NCBI RefSeq assembly: GCF_963664415.1
Contig: NZ_OY761443.1
Location: forward strand, 496,001 to 560,000
DNA length: 64,000 bases
From: an uncultured Desulfobacter sp.
GTDB taxonomy: Bacteria; Desulfobacterota; Desulfobacteria; Desulfobacterales; Desulfobacteraceae
Direction of reading: 5' to 3'
The first letter of the stretch is position 1, and the number at the start of each line of letters is the position of its first letter. Below, one piece after another: positions 8,425 to 16,334 of this stretch. The position numbers and the translations under genes were made by a program. Under the pieces are notes generated by a model. It saw only the letters and a list, made by a program, of their open reading frames with translations, made no database searches and was not told where the DNA came from.

Positions 8425-10341
8425 CGTATTTTCCGCACCTTCAATCGACAAAACACATACAATTTTAAATAATATAAAATCAACATGTTAACCTGATTTT
8501 CAAACACTTCACAAAAGTATAATAAATAAAAAAAGTTTGTCTAGACAAACACCAATTATTTAGTTTATGGTGCTCCCCAAAAAAAACTCAAAACGAAGAG
8601 GGAGCAAAATATGAACATCCCAGGTACCGAGGAATGGAATTTCACAGATGTAAAATTTCTTCCGATTTTCAAAGAGTACGCCAAACGTATCAATCTGGTT
8701 GAAACGATCAATACCATGACAGATAGCAAAATGGATCTATCGCCAGGTGATGCGGTGCTTGGGATGATTATGGATACGGTCTCCGGAAGGACTCCTTTGT
8801 ACAGACTTGAAGAAGCTTTCGACGAAATGGATACCGAGTTGCTTTTTGGCAAACCCATCAGCCCCGATAAATTTAACGACACAAATCTGGGGCGGGTATT
8901 GGACAAACTTTTTGAGACTGGAACTCAAAAGATATTTTCCCAGATTTCCCAAAACGCCATTGGTTGTTTTAAACTGGATACGCGCCACCACCACTTTGAT
9001 ACGACCTCTGTCTCCGTCTTTGGCGCTTACGAAGATCACCCCGATACGCAATTGAATATCACCTACGGTTACAGCAAGGATAAACGTCCGGATTTGAAGC
9101 AGTTCATGGTGTCCATGTTGTGTGTAGACCGAAATATTCCGATCATAGGAAAAACCCAGGACGGGAATGCTTCAGACAAGACCCTGAACAATGAGCTTTT
9201 ATCTCATATCTCATCACACATGGCCGAACATGGGTTCAAGCCCGGTGCCTCCATTTATGTTGCAGATTCAGCCTTTGTGACCACAGATAATCTTATAGCT
9301 GCGGAGGGAAACGGCATCCGTTTTTTAAGCCGATTGCCAGCTAATTTCAATGAATGTAAGCATGCCATTGCCCAGGCTGTTGCAGCCGACAACTGGGTTG
9401 ATATTGGGGCTTTGGCCGAAAGCCAAAGCGAAAAGAAACCGCCCGCATCCTATCGTTATTATGAAACAACCGCTACCATTGGTGATGGGGCCTACCGGGC
9501 CATTGTATATCACTCCAGTGCCCATGATAAAAGGCGTCAGAAACGCATCGACCGAATATTAAAAACCAGCAAAGACCAGCTGGAAAAGAAAATCAAAGAG
9601 GCGACTCTCCAACCCTTCAAATGTCGCCCGGATGCAGAGGTGGCAGCCGGCACTTTGGTCAAAGCAGCAGACAAAAGCCTTTACAACTTGCGAGCAGAGA
9701 TCATTGACGTACCCAAATACGGCAAAGGACGTCCCAAAAAAGGGGAAGCCAGGAAGCCGAAATCCATTGAATATGAACTGAAGGCAACTGTCGAAGAAGA
9801 TCCAGAAAAAACAGAAAAGATCAGACTTGAAGCGGGCTGTTTTGTACTCATAACCAACGTTCCGGCCCAGGCTGACGAACAGGAGTGGCCAGGAGTCGAG
9901 CTCCTCAGGCTTTACAAAGAACAGGATGGGATCGAAAAAAATTTCGGGTTCCTGAAAGATCCAGCCATTGTGAATGCCATCTTTCTGAAGAAGCCGAAAC
10001 GGGTGGAAGCGCTTGGGCTAATTCTCCTGCTTTCTTTGTTGCTCTGGCGGCTAATAGAACGAAACTTGAAGCTGCATGTAAAAAAGACGGGGAAACGGTT
10101 GCCTGGCTGGAAAAAAAAGCCCACAAATAGTCCGACGGCCTTTATGATGACTACGAAGTTTCTTAGCATATTAGTTATAACCGTTGGAAGACAACGAAAA
10201 TTAGCAAAGCCGCTAAATGATACTCAAGTGCAGTACCTTAGAGCCTTGGACGTCCCGCCGGAATGCTTTTTTGTTCCGTAAGAGCTGTGCAAACGCTGAA
10301 TAAATTGTCAAAGAACCATAAAATTGAGTGCGGAATGTACG
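8425..10341 (+). mobile_element. IS1634-like element, copy 2 (1917 bp)
   Basis: It has the same ends and length as copy 1. TTAAGG at 8419-8424 and 10342-10347 is its 6-bp target duplication. It inserted into the non-coding body of the MITE-like element. Confidence 0.92.
8611..10281 (+). CDS. IS1634-family transposase, copy 2
   Basis: This is the 556-residue twin of the gene at 6204-7874. The same DDE landmarks are present (HFDTTSVSVFG, VADSAFVT, GIEKNFGFLK), and there is no stop or shift. The two substitutions relative to copy 1 are Phe for Leu near residue 21 and Leu for Met near residue 93. Both copies have ribosome sites and should be expressible. Homologous recombination between them would delete about 2.4 kb. 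Confidence 0.93.
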   Translation: MNIPGTEEWNFTDVKFLPIFKEYAKRINLVETINTMTDSKMDLSPGDAVLGMIMDTVSGRTPLYRLEEAFDEMDTELLFGKPISPDKFNDTNLGRVLDKLFETGTQKIFSQISQNAIGCFKLDTRHHHFDTTSVSVFGAYEDHPDTQLNITYGYSKDKRPDLKQFMVSMLCVDRNIPIIGKTQDGNASDKTLNNELLSHISSHMAEHGFKPGASIYVADSAFVTTDNLIAAEGNGIRFLSRLPANFNECKHAIAQAVAADNWVDIGALAESQSEKKPPASYRYYETTATIGDGAYRAIVYHSSAHDKRRQKRIDRILKTSKDQLEKKIKEATLQPFKCRPDAEVAAGTLVKAADKSLYNLRAEIIDVPKYGKGRPKKGEARKPKSIEYELKATVEEDPEKTEKIRLEAGCFVLITNVPAQADEQEWPGVELLRLYKEQDGIEKNFGFLKDPAIVNAIFLKKPKRVEALGLILLLSLLLWRLIERNLKLHVKKTGKRLPGWKKKPTNSPTAFMMTTKFLSILVITVGRQRKLAKPLNDTQVQYLRALDVPPECFFVP

Positions 10342-10550
10342 TTAAGGGCGGATTATGTATGGTTTTATGCAATAATCGGAAAAACTCACGTCAGTTAACA
10401 GCGTGGAAACGACCGGAAGCTGTATTTCACCCATTAAAATGGATACCATTTGCAGTGAAAACACCAGAAAGTCCTATACAAAAACGGCTTGCTGACACTG
10501 GTGTGCTTTGAAAATATGGAGCAATAGTGTACGCTTTATCCGACTTTCAG

Positions 10551-10854
10551 GTTCTTTAATGAATGTCCCTGTTGAAAGTTCTTTGATCAACCGGGCGTCC
10601 AAATCAGGGGCAGCCTCAAAATCAAATGTTTCAAGCGGTTTCTGCATCGGGAACCTGGCTTCCTTGAGACGTCGCTTGCGACCGTTTTCCTGCCGTATTT
10701 GAACTTCTGCTTCAACAAGATTCAATAAAAACTCATCGTAGCCGCAGGCCGCCTCATGCGCCTGCCGGATCTGACCTTCCAACTCTTTTTCCATCGTCGA
10801 GAGCTTCAGCGTTTTTAAGTGCTGTGTGAGGACTGCCTGGAGTGCTGGGTTCAT
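10551..10854 (-). pseudogene. IS21-family istB, truncated
   Basis: The gene starts MNPALQAVLTQHLKTLKLSTMEKELEGQIRQ and runs through YDEFLLNLVEAEVQIRQENGRKRRLKEARFP, the usual N-terminal domain of the IstB helper ATPase. It stops being IstB at …STGTFIKEP, exactly where the MITE-like inverted repeat begins. The Walker A loop, Walker B and the rest (about 150 residues) are absent. The reported frame to 10474 ends in foreign sequence. Without IstB the IS21 element cannot transpose efficiently. The gene overlaps istA by 4 bp, the normal IS21 arrangement. Confidence 0.88.
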
Positions 10855-12392
10855 AAGATACCTCCAAGCTGTTCGTATGCCGAGATGTCAGCAGGGGGCA
10901 GTGTCTCCCAGTTCGACAAAGGATCAAATTGGGACTCCATAGAGATGTTTTGACTGTGTAAAATCTGCTTGAGAGCATTGCTGCAGCCGACATTGCTTTT
11001 CAGTGCTTCCTTTACGGCTGCTTCTATCTTGTCTACAGCATATTTTTCGTACAGCATCAGCACGGTGACAAATTCCCGGGTACCTTTGGTTACACCGTTT
11101 TTCCGGCGAAAATGTTCTAATAACTTTTTCAGGCAATCCGGCCATTGATCACGCCATTGTAAAATTGGCCGGGCGGTATCAAATGATTGTGGACGCTGAC
11201 GAATTAACTCCAGATAATGTTCCGGTTTTAGACTCCACTTATTATTTCCATATAACCGATGATGGGTGCTTATTTTTCTGCCGCTCCAATAAATGATCAC
11301 CTGGTCTATCTCTACCATCGCCTGCACTCTCATGTAAGCATAGCGCGTCGGGACAGAATACCGGTTCTTGTCAATAATAACGGTGGCGTATTTGTTTACC
11401 TTGACCATGAACATCTCAACGTTACTGAATGATGTTGTCGGCAATGGCAGCAATACCTGCTTTTCTGATTCAAACAATTCATTGACGCTTTGTGTTTGAC
11501 CGGCGATGCGATGCTCTCCATAGGCCATGCAATCATTGAGGAGACGTGTGTTCAATTCGTGCAGACTGTCAGCATGTGGGATAGGAACCATATAATTTCT
11601 TCGAGCATAGCCGACCAGGCCTTCAATCCCCCCTTTTTCATGGCCCTGGCCGGGATTGCAAAACCTTGGATCGAAGTTGTAATAGGCCTTGAACCGATTA
11701 TAAGATTCCTGAAGATGACGTTTTTTTCCTTTAAATACCTTTTGTACGACTGTTGTCAGATTGTCATAGATAAGAACTGGGAACACGCCTCCAAAAAATG
11801 AAAAGGCCTGGATATGAGCGTCAAATAAAGCTTGCTGCCTTTCACAGGGATAACAGCGAACAAAGTGTTTGCCCGAACATTTTGAACGTATGCAAAATAA
11901 TTTCAGCTTCACGGGTTCGCCGGCAATAACTGCCTGACAGTTTCCCCAGTCTACCTCGGCTTCCTGGGCAGTCGTCGGATCTGATGGGATAAATGCCTGC
12001 TGATTCGTTAAACCCAGCCTCAGTTTTGCCTCACGCACATAACGGCGAACCGTCGTCTCTCCACCGGAATAATCGAGTTCTGATTTCAGACGATGGTATA
12101 TCCGGGTTGCCGTATGCCGCTGCTTGTATGGCTTGTCCTTGTCATCGCCAAGCCAGCGGTCTATCTCCTGGATATAAGGACCAAGAACAGGATATGGCTG
12201 TTTAGATCGTTGCTTGTAGCCAATGTATTCCTGCTTTAAAATTTTTTTTATGGTGTTTTTTGAATGGCCGGTTTCTCTTGCAAGCTCTTTAATGGCCTTT
12301 CCATAAACACGGTGAGCTGTTCGGATGTAATCATACTGATCCACTTTAAGCATTCTCCTTTTCGTCTCCGGTAATGGGTTAAAAATCTCCAT
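10851..12392 (-). CDS. istA: IS21-family transposase IstA
   Basis: The product has 513 residues. An N-terminal helix-turn-helix (ARETGHSKNTIKKILKQ, about residues 40-56) precedes the rve-type catalytic core: EVDWGNCQAVI (first Asp, about residue 148), VLIYDNLTTVVQKV (second Asp) and GHEKGGIEGLVGYARRN with the final Glu. The C-terminal domain (YSVPTRY…) is as in other IstA proteins. The gene is intact, but its partner istB is truncated, so the element is crippled. It lies 4 bp into istB, as in functional IS21 elements. Confidence 0.93.
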   Translation of the reverse strand: MEIFNPLPETKRRMLKVDQYDYIRTAHRVYGKAIKELARETGHSKNTIKKILKQEYIGYKQRSKQPYPVLGPYIQEIDRWLGDDKDKPYKQRHTATRIYHRLKSELDYSGGETTVRRYVREAKLRLGLTNQQAFIPSDPTTAQEAEVDWGNCQAVIAGEPVKLKLFCIRSKCSGKHFVRCYPCERQQALFDAHIQAFSFFGGVFPVLIYDNLTTVVQKVFKGKKRHLQESYNRFKAYYNFDPRFCNPGQGHEKGGIEGLVGYARRNYMVPIPHADSLHELNTRLLNDCMAYGEHRIAGQTQSVNELFESEKQVLLPLPTTSFSNVEMFMVKVNKYATVIIDKNRYSVPTRYAYMRVQAMVEIDQVIIYWSGRKISTHHRLYGNNKWSLKPEHYLELIRQRPQSFDTARPILQWRDQWPDCLKKLLEHFRRKNGVTKGTREFVTVLMLYEKYAVDKIEAAVKEALKSNVGCSNALKQILHSQNISMESQFDPLSNWETLPPADISAYEQLGGIL

Positions 12393-12420
12393 TCAATACC
12401 AGAGTACTGATGCAAAGTGG

Positions 12421-12473
12421 GGGGTCAATTTTAGGTTGTCATTTGGTCCTCAAAGGGGTCAATTTTAGGTTAG
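12421..12473. repeat. Terminal repeats of the IS21 element
   Basis: GGGGTCAATTTTAGGTT occurs twice in direct orientation, at 12421-12437 and 12455-12471. Multiple terminal repeats upstream of istA are typical transposase-binding sites of IS21 elements. The element boundary is close to 12473. Confidence 0.75.
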
Positions 12474-12743
12474 CAAAACCAGAAATTCCCACGTTGAACC
12501 CCAAACCTCTTTTAAAATGGCATATTCTTGATCAAAAAGTTGTTTCCAAGCATGTGAACGTTGCTGATTGGCAGCTTTGACTTTCTCTACTTCATTGGTA
12601 ATTTTCTGCGTATCTTCAATGGTGGCAAGATTCTTCGCCTTTTCATCAACGTATTTTTGGGAACTTTTCCTGAATATGACAAACAAAGCTATTGCTATTA
12701 TACCTGCAACATTTCCGATATAGTTTAGGGGGGGCACATTCAT
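12474..12743 (-). pseudogene. Cassette gene for a small membrane/coiled-coil protein, 3' end cut off by IS21
   Basis: I place the start at the ATG at 12743 (MNVPPLNYIGNVAG), preceded by GGAG; the longer frame from 12821 begins in IS91-like sequence. One membrane helix (residues 10-25, VAGIIAIALFVIF) is followed by a charged coiled coil KAKNLATIEDTQKITNEVEKVK. This N-terminal anchor plus coiled coil with an LATxED motif is common in uncharacterised bacterial proteins. The native C-terminus is missing: the last residues are encoded by the IS21 end. The start lies only a few bases from an integron-type core site before the IS91-like insertion, so it is the next gene of the cassette array. Confidence 0.6.
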
Positions 12744-12797
12744 CTCCACACAGTTGTTGAACGAAGCCGCTCGCGCGGCGGAAAACCCCAAAGTTAT

Positions 12798-12859
12798 GTA
12801 TACTCCTAATTGTGGGATCAAACGGAAGATCCCAACTATCTATAATTAAAGGAGTATAC
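12798..12859 (+). promoter_or_regulatory. Nested palindrome that can hide the recombinase ribosome site
   Basis: GTATACTCC (12798-12806) pairs perfectly with GGAGTATAC (12851-12859), and inside it TGGGATC (12813-12819) pairs with GATCCCA (12828-12834). The GGAG of the outer right arm is the ribosome site of the ATG at 12861. In read-through RNA the site would be sequestered. A transcript starting inside the palindrome (there is TATAAT-like sequence at 12840-12845) would leave it free. Confidence 0.6.
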
Positions 12860-12860
12860 C

Positions 12861-13765
12861 ATGAACACATCCGAAGTAAACCGTTTTAACGAACTCTATG
12901 AGCGCCATTTAAAAACCCTTAGACTTCAGGGAAAGGCTCAAAAAACCATTGATGCTTATTCCAGGGCCATCCGGCGGGTAAGAGATTACTTTGACTGCTG
13001 CCCGGACAAACTCGAACCCGTACAACTTGAAGATTACTTTTCCGATTTGGTTGACTCTCATTCATGGAGTACAGTCAAAATTGATCGCCTTGGACTCCAG
13101 CATTTCTGGAAATTTGTTTTGAAAAAAGAATGGAATTGGTTGAATATTGTTAAGCCGCCTAAGGTTAAAACCATTCCGGATATTTTGACTCCTGGTGAGG
13201 TGGAAAAGCTCATCGGTGCGACACGCAAACTGCGTTACCGGGTTTTCCTGCTGACAACTTATTCCATGGGCCTGCGTTTGGGAGAGGCATTGTCCCTGCA
13301 AGTGAGAGATGTTGATGCAGCACGAAAACTTGTCCATATCCGGAGAGGGAAAGGCCATAAAGACCGGCTAATTCCCTTACCGGACCGCACCCTGGTCGGA
13401 CTGCGGGAACTATGGAAAAGACATCAACACCCCAAACTGCTTTTTCCCAATGCCAACGGTTCACTGGAAACCATCCAGAAGGCAAAATCTCATATGGACC
13501 GGGGTGGTGTCCAAAATGCCATGAAGGCTGTAGTCGCCGATTGCGGTATCAAAAAAAAGTTTCCATACACTCTTTGCGCCACAGTTTTGCGACCCATCTG
13601 CTTGAAAAGGGCTTAAGCCTTCGCCACATCCAGGCTCTTCTCGGCCATGCCCGTCCTGAAACAACTGCACGTTACGCACACCTTACTGATGTCACGGAAA
13701 AGGACTGCAGGACGACCATCAATGATTTGATTAACACCATTCATGTAGATTTCTGGAAGGTGTAA
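12861..13765 (+). CDS. Tyrosine recombinase of the IS91-like element, interrupted by a -1 frame change
   Basis: The first frame (12861 to about 13555) has the SAM-like N-terminal domain (LYERHLKTLRLQGKAQKTIDAYSRAIRRVRDYF) and the box I Arg in TYSMGLRLGEALSLQV, then the conserved Lys in RRGKGHKDRLIPLP. At AAAAAAAA (13551-13558) the sense continues in the -1 frame as HSLRHSFATHLLEKG (HxxR), LGHARPETTARYAH (box II and catalytic Tyr) and ends at 13765. The complete R…K…HxxR…H…Y set exists only across the shift. It could be a disabled gene or a product of ribosomal slippage. Recombinases of this kind precede the transposase in several IS91 relatives. It is not an integron integrase: I do not see the extra IntI domain near box II. 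Confidence 0.82.
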
Positions 13766-13767
13766 TC

Positions 13768-14811
13768 ATGCGACTTTCTCCTATCATTGAAGAATATTAT
13801 GATGCATTTTTGACTCGTTACGGGGATAGGGCATTGCCGGAACAGATCAAAGCCTTAAACGCCATACTTCGTTGCCGCACACCAGACGCCGGGCAGATTT
13901 ATACGGTCTGTCCAGACTGCAATCATACACAACTGCATCCACTGTCCTGTGGAAACCGCAATTGTCCCCATTGTCAAAACCATGAGACAAGCCAATGGAT
14001 TGACCGGCAGCAAAATAAACAGCTTCCCGTCCAGTATTTCATGGTAACTTTTACCTTGCCCTGTCAGTTCAGGAAAGTTGCATACCGGAATCAACGGACA
14101 GTTTATTCTCTGATGTTTTCATGTGTATCCAGCACGTTGAAAGAATTTGGGCTAAATCCCCGGCACCTTGGGGCCCAAATCGGTATGACCATGGTTCTTC
14201 ACACTCATAGCAGAAGATTGGATTTTCACCCGCATATTCATGTAGTTGTTCCAGGTGGCGGTGTTGACCCATCCAGGCGGCAATGGAAAAAGAAAAAAGG
14301 CAAGTATTTGTTTAATCGAAAAGCCCTGGCCAAAGTTTTTCGGGCACGTTTCCTGAACGGATTGAATAAAGAGAATTTGCCAATTCCCAAAGGTGCTCGT
14401 TCCAAATGGATTGTCGATTGTGCCAGGGTCGGAACCGGCATGTCTGCCCTGAAGTACCTGTCCAGATATTTATACCGGGGAGTGATCAGCGAACGTGATA
14501 TCATTGCCAATCAGGACGGCCGGGTTACCTTCATGTATATTGACGGTAAAACCAAAGAGATGTGCAGGCGAACCCTTAAAGGAGAGGAGTTTCTGCACCT
14601 GATCCTGCTTCATGTGTTGCCCAGGGGATTTCGTAGGGCAAGAGATTACGGCTTTCTTCACGGGAATGCCAAGAAATTGCTCTTCATAGTACAGATGATT
14701 CTCCACGTTCGGATTATGGCAATAGTGCTTCGGCCAAGGCCTGTTTTTAAATGCCCCCATTGCGGGAAGCCTATGAAAATCCTCGGAATAAAGCCTGTCG
14801 GTACAGGATAG
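13768..14811 (+). CDS. IS91-family HUH (Y2) transposase
   Basis: The product has 347 residues. The N-terminal zinc-binding region has CPDCNHTQLHPLSCGNRNCPHC (about residues 48-69). The HUH motif is FHPHIHVVVPGGG (about residues 151-163), and the two tyrosines are in LKYLSRYLYRG, spaced Y-x3-Y as in IS91. These enzymes nick one strand and transpose by rolling circle. The gene starts 2 bp after the recombinase stop. The C-terminus has a second CPHC pair (FKCPHCGKPM). It is somewhat shorter than classic IS91 transposases but has no visible lesion. Confidence 0.92.
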   Translation: MRLSPIIEEYYDAFLTRYGDRALPEQIKALNAILRCRTPDAGQIYTVCPDCNHTQLHPLSCGNRNCPHCQNHETSQWIDRQQNKQLPVQYFMVTFTLPCQFRKVAYRNQRTVYSLMFSCVSSTLKEFGLNPRHLGAQIGMTMVLHTHSRRLDFHPHIHVVVPGGGVDPSRRQWKKKKGKYLFNRKALAKVFRARFLNGLNKENLPIPKGARSKWIVDCARVGTGMSALKYLSRYLYRGVISERDIIANQDGRVTFMYIDGKTKEMCRRTLKGEEFLHLILLHVLPRGFRRARDYGFLHGNAKKLLFIVQMILHVRIMAIVLRPRPVFKCPHCGKPMKILGIKPVGTG

Positions 14812-14995
14812 GATAAACAAAAGGTAGAAACCCAATCTCAATTTAACTGGAGGTGAACAACACTATGAAATAATCCGGCTTTTTTTAGAAAGCCCTGAAA
14901 AGGGCAACGCTATAGGTGCGTCTTATCTCAGGAGCCCGGAAATAACACGCCTTTCAGATCCTTAATCCCCAAAAAGATATTTTCATATATATGGA

Positions 14996-15020
14996 AACCC
15001 GGCTCATTTGGGCCGGGCTT
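14996..15020 (+). other. Origin-end stem-loop of the IS91-like element
   Basis: Stem CCCGGC / GCCGGG with an 8-nt loop is followed by CTT and the presumed target GTTC at 15021-15024. This matches the position of the replication-origin hairpin in IS91 elements. Confidence 0.6.
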
Positions 15021-15081
15021 GTTCAACAATCGGATAAGATCGTGGTTCGTTCCTCACACGATCTATCCTTATTCGTTATGC
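15021..15081 (-). other. Integron attC site (61 bp)
   Basis: On the minus strand the site reads GCATAAC … GTTGAAC. The inner arms GGATAGATCGTG and CACGATCTTATCC pair with one extra unpaired A, the extrahelical base that orients attC recombination. GTTGAAC fits the GTTRRRY core exactly. It lies directly behind the stop of the gene at 15089-15637, as in a gene cassette. Confidence 0.85.
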
Positions 15082-15088
15082 ATATGGG

Positions 15089-15637
15089 CTATGTATGCGT
15101 ATGTATATTTTTCGCAGTGCGAAAATGTAAGGCACTTACTATCATTGCCGAGATAAAGTACACCGTCGCTTGTGAATAATTAGTGCTAATGCACAACACT
15201 ACGGTCGGAAAAAAAACAACTACAATATAAAAGACCCCATAAAATGTTTTTGCCACTTCTCTTTGTTTTTTGCTTCCAACTAGTTTCCAGTTTTCGGCAA
15301 CTCTAAATGATTCTAAATCCGACTCACCATTTCTCAATCCTTCTCGAAATTCTTTCTCAAATTTAGATATTTCATCCAAATAAAAAACGGCAAGTGACTG
15401 TTTCAATAGTCCATAAAAACCGACAAAACAAATGATGACCAATATCGCCAAGAAGCCCAAAACGAGAAATAAATCGTTTTTTACATCAAATAGACTACTT
15501 GCCGGTTGAAATGCTAAAAGCACGCCCACTGCACCTAACAATTTAAAGTCTTCGAATGAGCTTTTTGAATATTGGTCCAAAACTTCAGACAAGCGCACCA
15601 TCTCTTTATATTTAAATTCTAGCTCCAGGTTGTCCAT
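15089..15637 (-). CDS. Cassette-encoded four-helix membrane protein of unknown function
   Basis: The product has 182 residues. Two hydrophobic helices lie around residues 33-48 and 58-80 (LVLGFLAILVIICFVGFYGLL). A charged cytoplasmic segment (ISKFEKEFREGLRNGESDLESFRVAENW) follows, then two more helices around residues 130-165. I do not recognise the family. It starts about 30 nt after the core GTTATGC of one attC and ends 8 nt before the next attC, the compact one-gene layout of an integron cassette. No own promoter is obvious. Confidence 0.72.
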   Translation of the reverse strand: MDNLELEFKYKEMVRLSEVLDQYSKSSFEDFKLLGAVGVLLAFQPASSLFDVKNDLFLVLGFLAILVIICFVGFYGLLKQSLAVFYLDEISKFEKEFREGLRNGESDLESFRVAENWKLVGSKKQREVAKTFYGVFYIVVVFFPTVVLCISTNYSQATVYFISAMIVSALHFRTAKNIHTHT

Positions 15638-15674
15638 TGACTTTTCCTACATGCTTTTGCGTTCTTGGTGTTTT

Positions 15675-15734
15675 GCATAACGCCGCTAATCAGCCGCGCG
15701 GCTTTTTGCGTCGGCTGAATTAGCCTGGTTGGAC
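15675..15734 (-). other. Integron attC site (60 bp)
   Basis: On the minus strand the site reads GTCCAAC (a perfect RYYYAAC) then CAG, GCTAATTCAGCCG, a 15-nt loop, CGGCTGATTAGC, GGC and GTTATGC. The two inner arms pair perfectly except for one extrahelical T. The acetyltransferase stop codon falls inside the site, as is common in cassettes. Confidence 0.9.
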
Positions 15735-16199
15735 GATTTTTTTGTATATGTAGAACCCGAACCCCAGTGCCGGATCTATGGGGGTAACTCCAGATAGAGT
15801 AAAGCCGTTCTTCTCATAGAATAGATGATTTCGTTTTGCATAATCTGGTGTCTCAAGTATCCAATTGCAAACCTGAGGGTATATTCTTTGGGCCTCAGAA
15901 AGAATCCAAGAACCAATACCCTTGCCCATAGATTCCGGCTTTACATGAATACCGTGAATTGTCCCACGATCTAAATGAATATCTAAGATGCAACTTCCGA
16001 TTATTTCGCCATCCTTAGTGCATTTGTGGTAATCCATCGATTTTAACCATTCTCTATGCTTTTGAATGCTGTCATAGCCTGGAGGACCGCCACGTAATGC
16101 ACCAACTGGCTTGTAGTGATCATCGTCTGCGAATGCCAATACCGCCAATTCTCGTAATTGTGGCAAATCAGATTCGGTTGCTTTTGATATTTCGATCAT
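15720..16199 (-). CDS. GNAT-family N-acetyltransferase (cassette gene)
   Basis: The product has 159 residues from the ATG at 16199 (MIEISKATESDLPQLRELAVLAF). A TTG start at 16214 is possible but falls inside the attC core site, so I reject it. The acetyl-CoA loop is visible as HVKPESMGKGIGSWILSEAQRI (about residues 95-116, the Q/RxxGxG/A pattern), and the C-terminal NHLFYEKNGFTL is typical of the fold. The acceptor substrate cannot be told. Acetyltransferases are frequent cargo of integron cassettes. It is bounded by a core site 10 nt upstream and an attC overlapping its stop. Confidence 0.88.
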   Translation of the reverse strand: MIEISKATESDLPQLRELAVLAFADDDHYKPVGALRGGPPGYDSIQKHREWLKSMDYHKCTKDGEIIGSCILDIHLDRGTIHGIHVKPESMGKGIGSWILSEAQRIYPQVCNWILETPDYAKRNHLFYEKNGFTLSGVTPIDPALGFGFYIYKKIVQPG

Positions 16200-16208
16200 G
16201 ACATTAGC

Positions 16209-16215
16209 GCCCAAC
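16209..16215 (-). other. Cassette core site GTTGGGC
   Basis: This is a perfect GTTRRRY 9 nt upstream of the acetyltransferase start on the same strand. I could not find the matching left half of a full attC upstream, so only the junction core is claimed. Confidence 0.5.
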
Positions 16216-16334
16216 GGGGAACTGAAGGGCCAGACTTTTTAACCCCCAAAAACTCCGATAAAAAGATAAATATTCCTGAACTATGAACTCCTGAAAAGGC
16301 CGCGCAGTAAGCCTGGTCCCTCTCCCGCTTTTTA

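Larger units (their letters stand above)
8293..10553. mobile_element. 338-bp MITE-like element carrying IS copy 2
   Basis: The 26-bp terminal inverted repeats (AACCTGAAAATCGGATAAAG… at 8293-8318 and its mirror at 10528-10553) differ at one base. Without IS copy 2 and one duplication only 338 bp remain, with no credible gene. The termini closely resemble those of the IS at 19041-20925 (ATCCTGAAAGTCGTATAAAG), so this is probably a non-autonomous relative. Its right end abuts broken istB but its left flank is prophage sequence, so a deletion accompanied or followed insertion. Confidence 0.7.
12755..15020 (+). mobile_element. IS91-like element with tyrosine recombinase and HUH transposase
   Basis: The element carries two plus-strand genes, a recombinase and an IS91-type HUH transposase. 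The right end has a GC-rich stem-loop (14998-15017) followed by CTT and then GTTC, the arrangement expected of an IS91 origin end beside its tetranucleotide target. The left end is not exact; it lies between about 12752 and 12765, near GCCGCTCGCGCGGC. No target duplication is expected for this family. It separates two cassettes of the array. Confidence 0.75.

Noticed and set aside
12861..13765. Tyrosine recombinase as the integron integrase of the cassette array
   Set aside because: It lies inside the IS91-like element, directly before the HUH transposase, and I do not see the extra IntI domain near box II.
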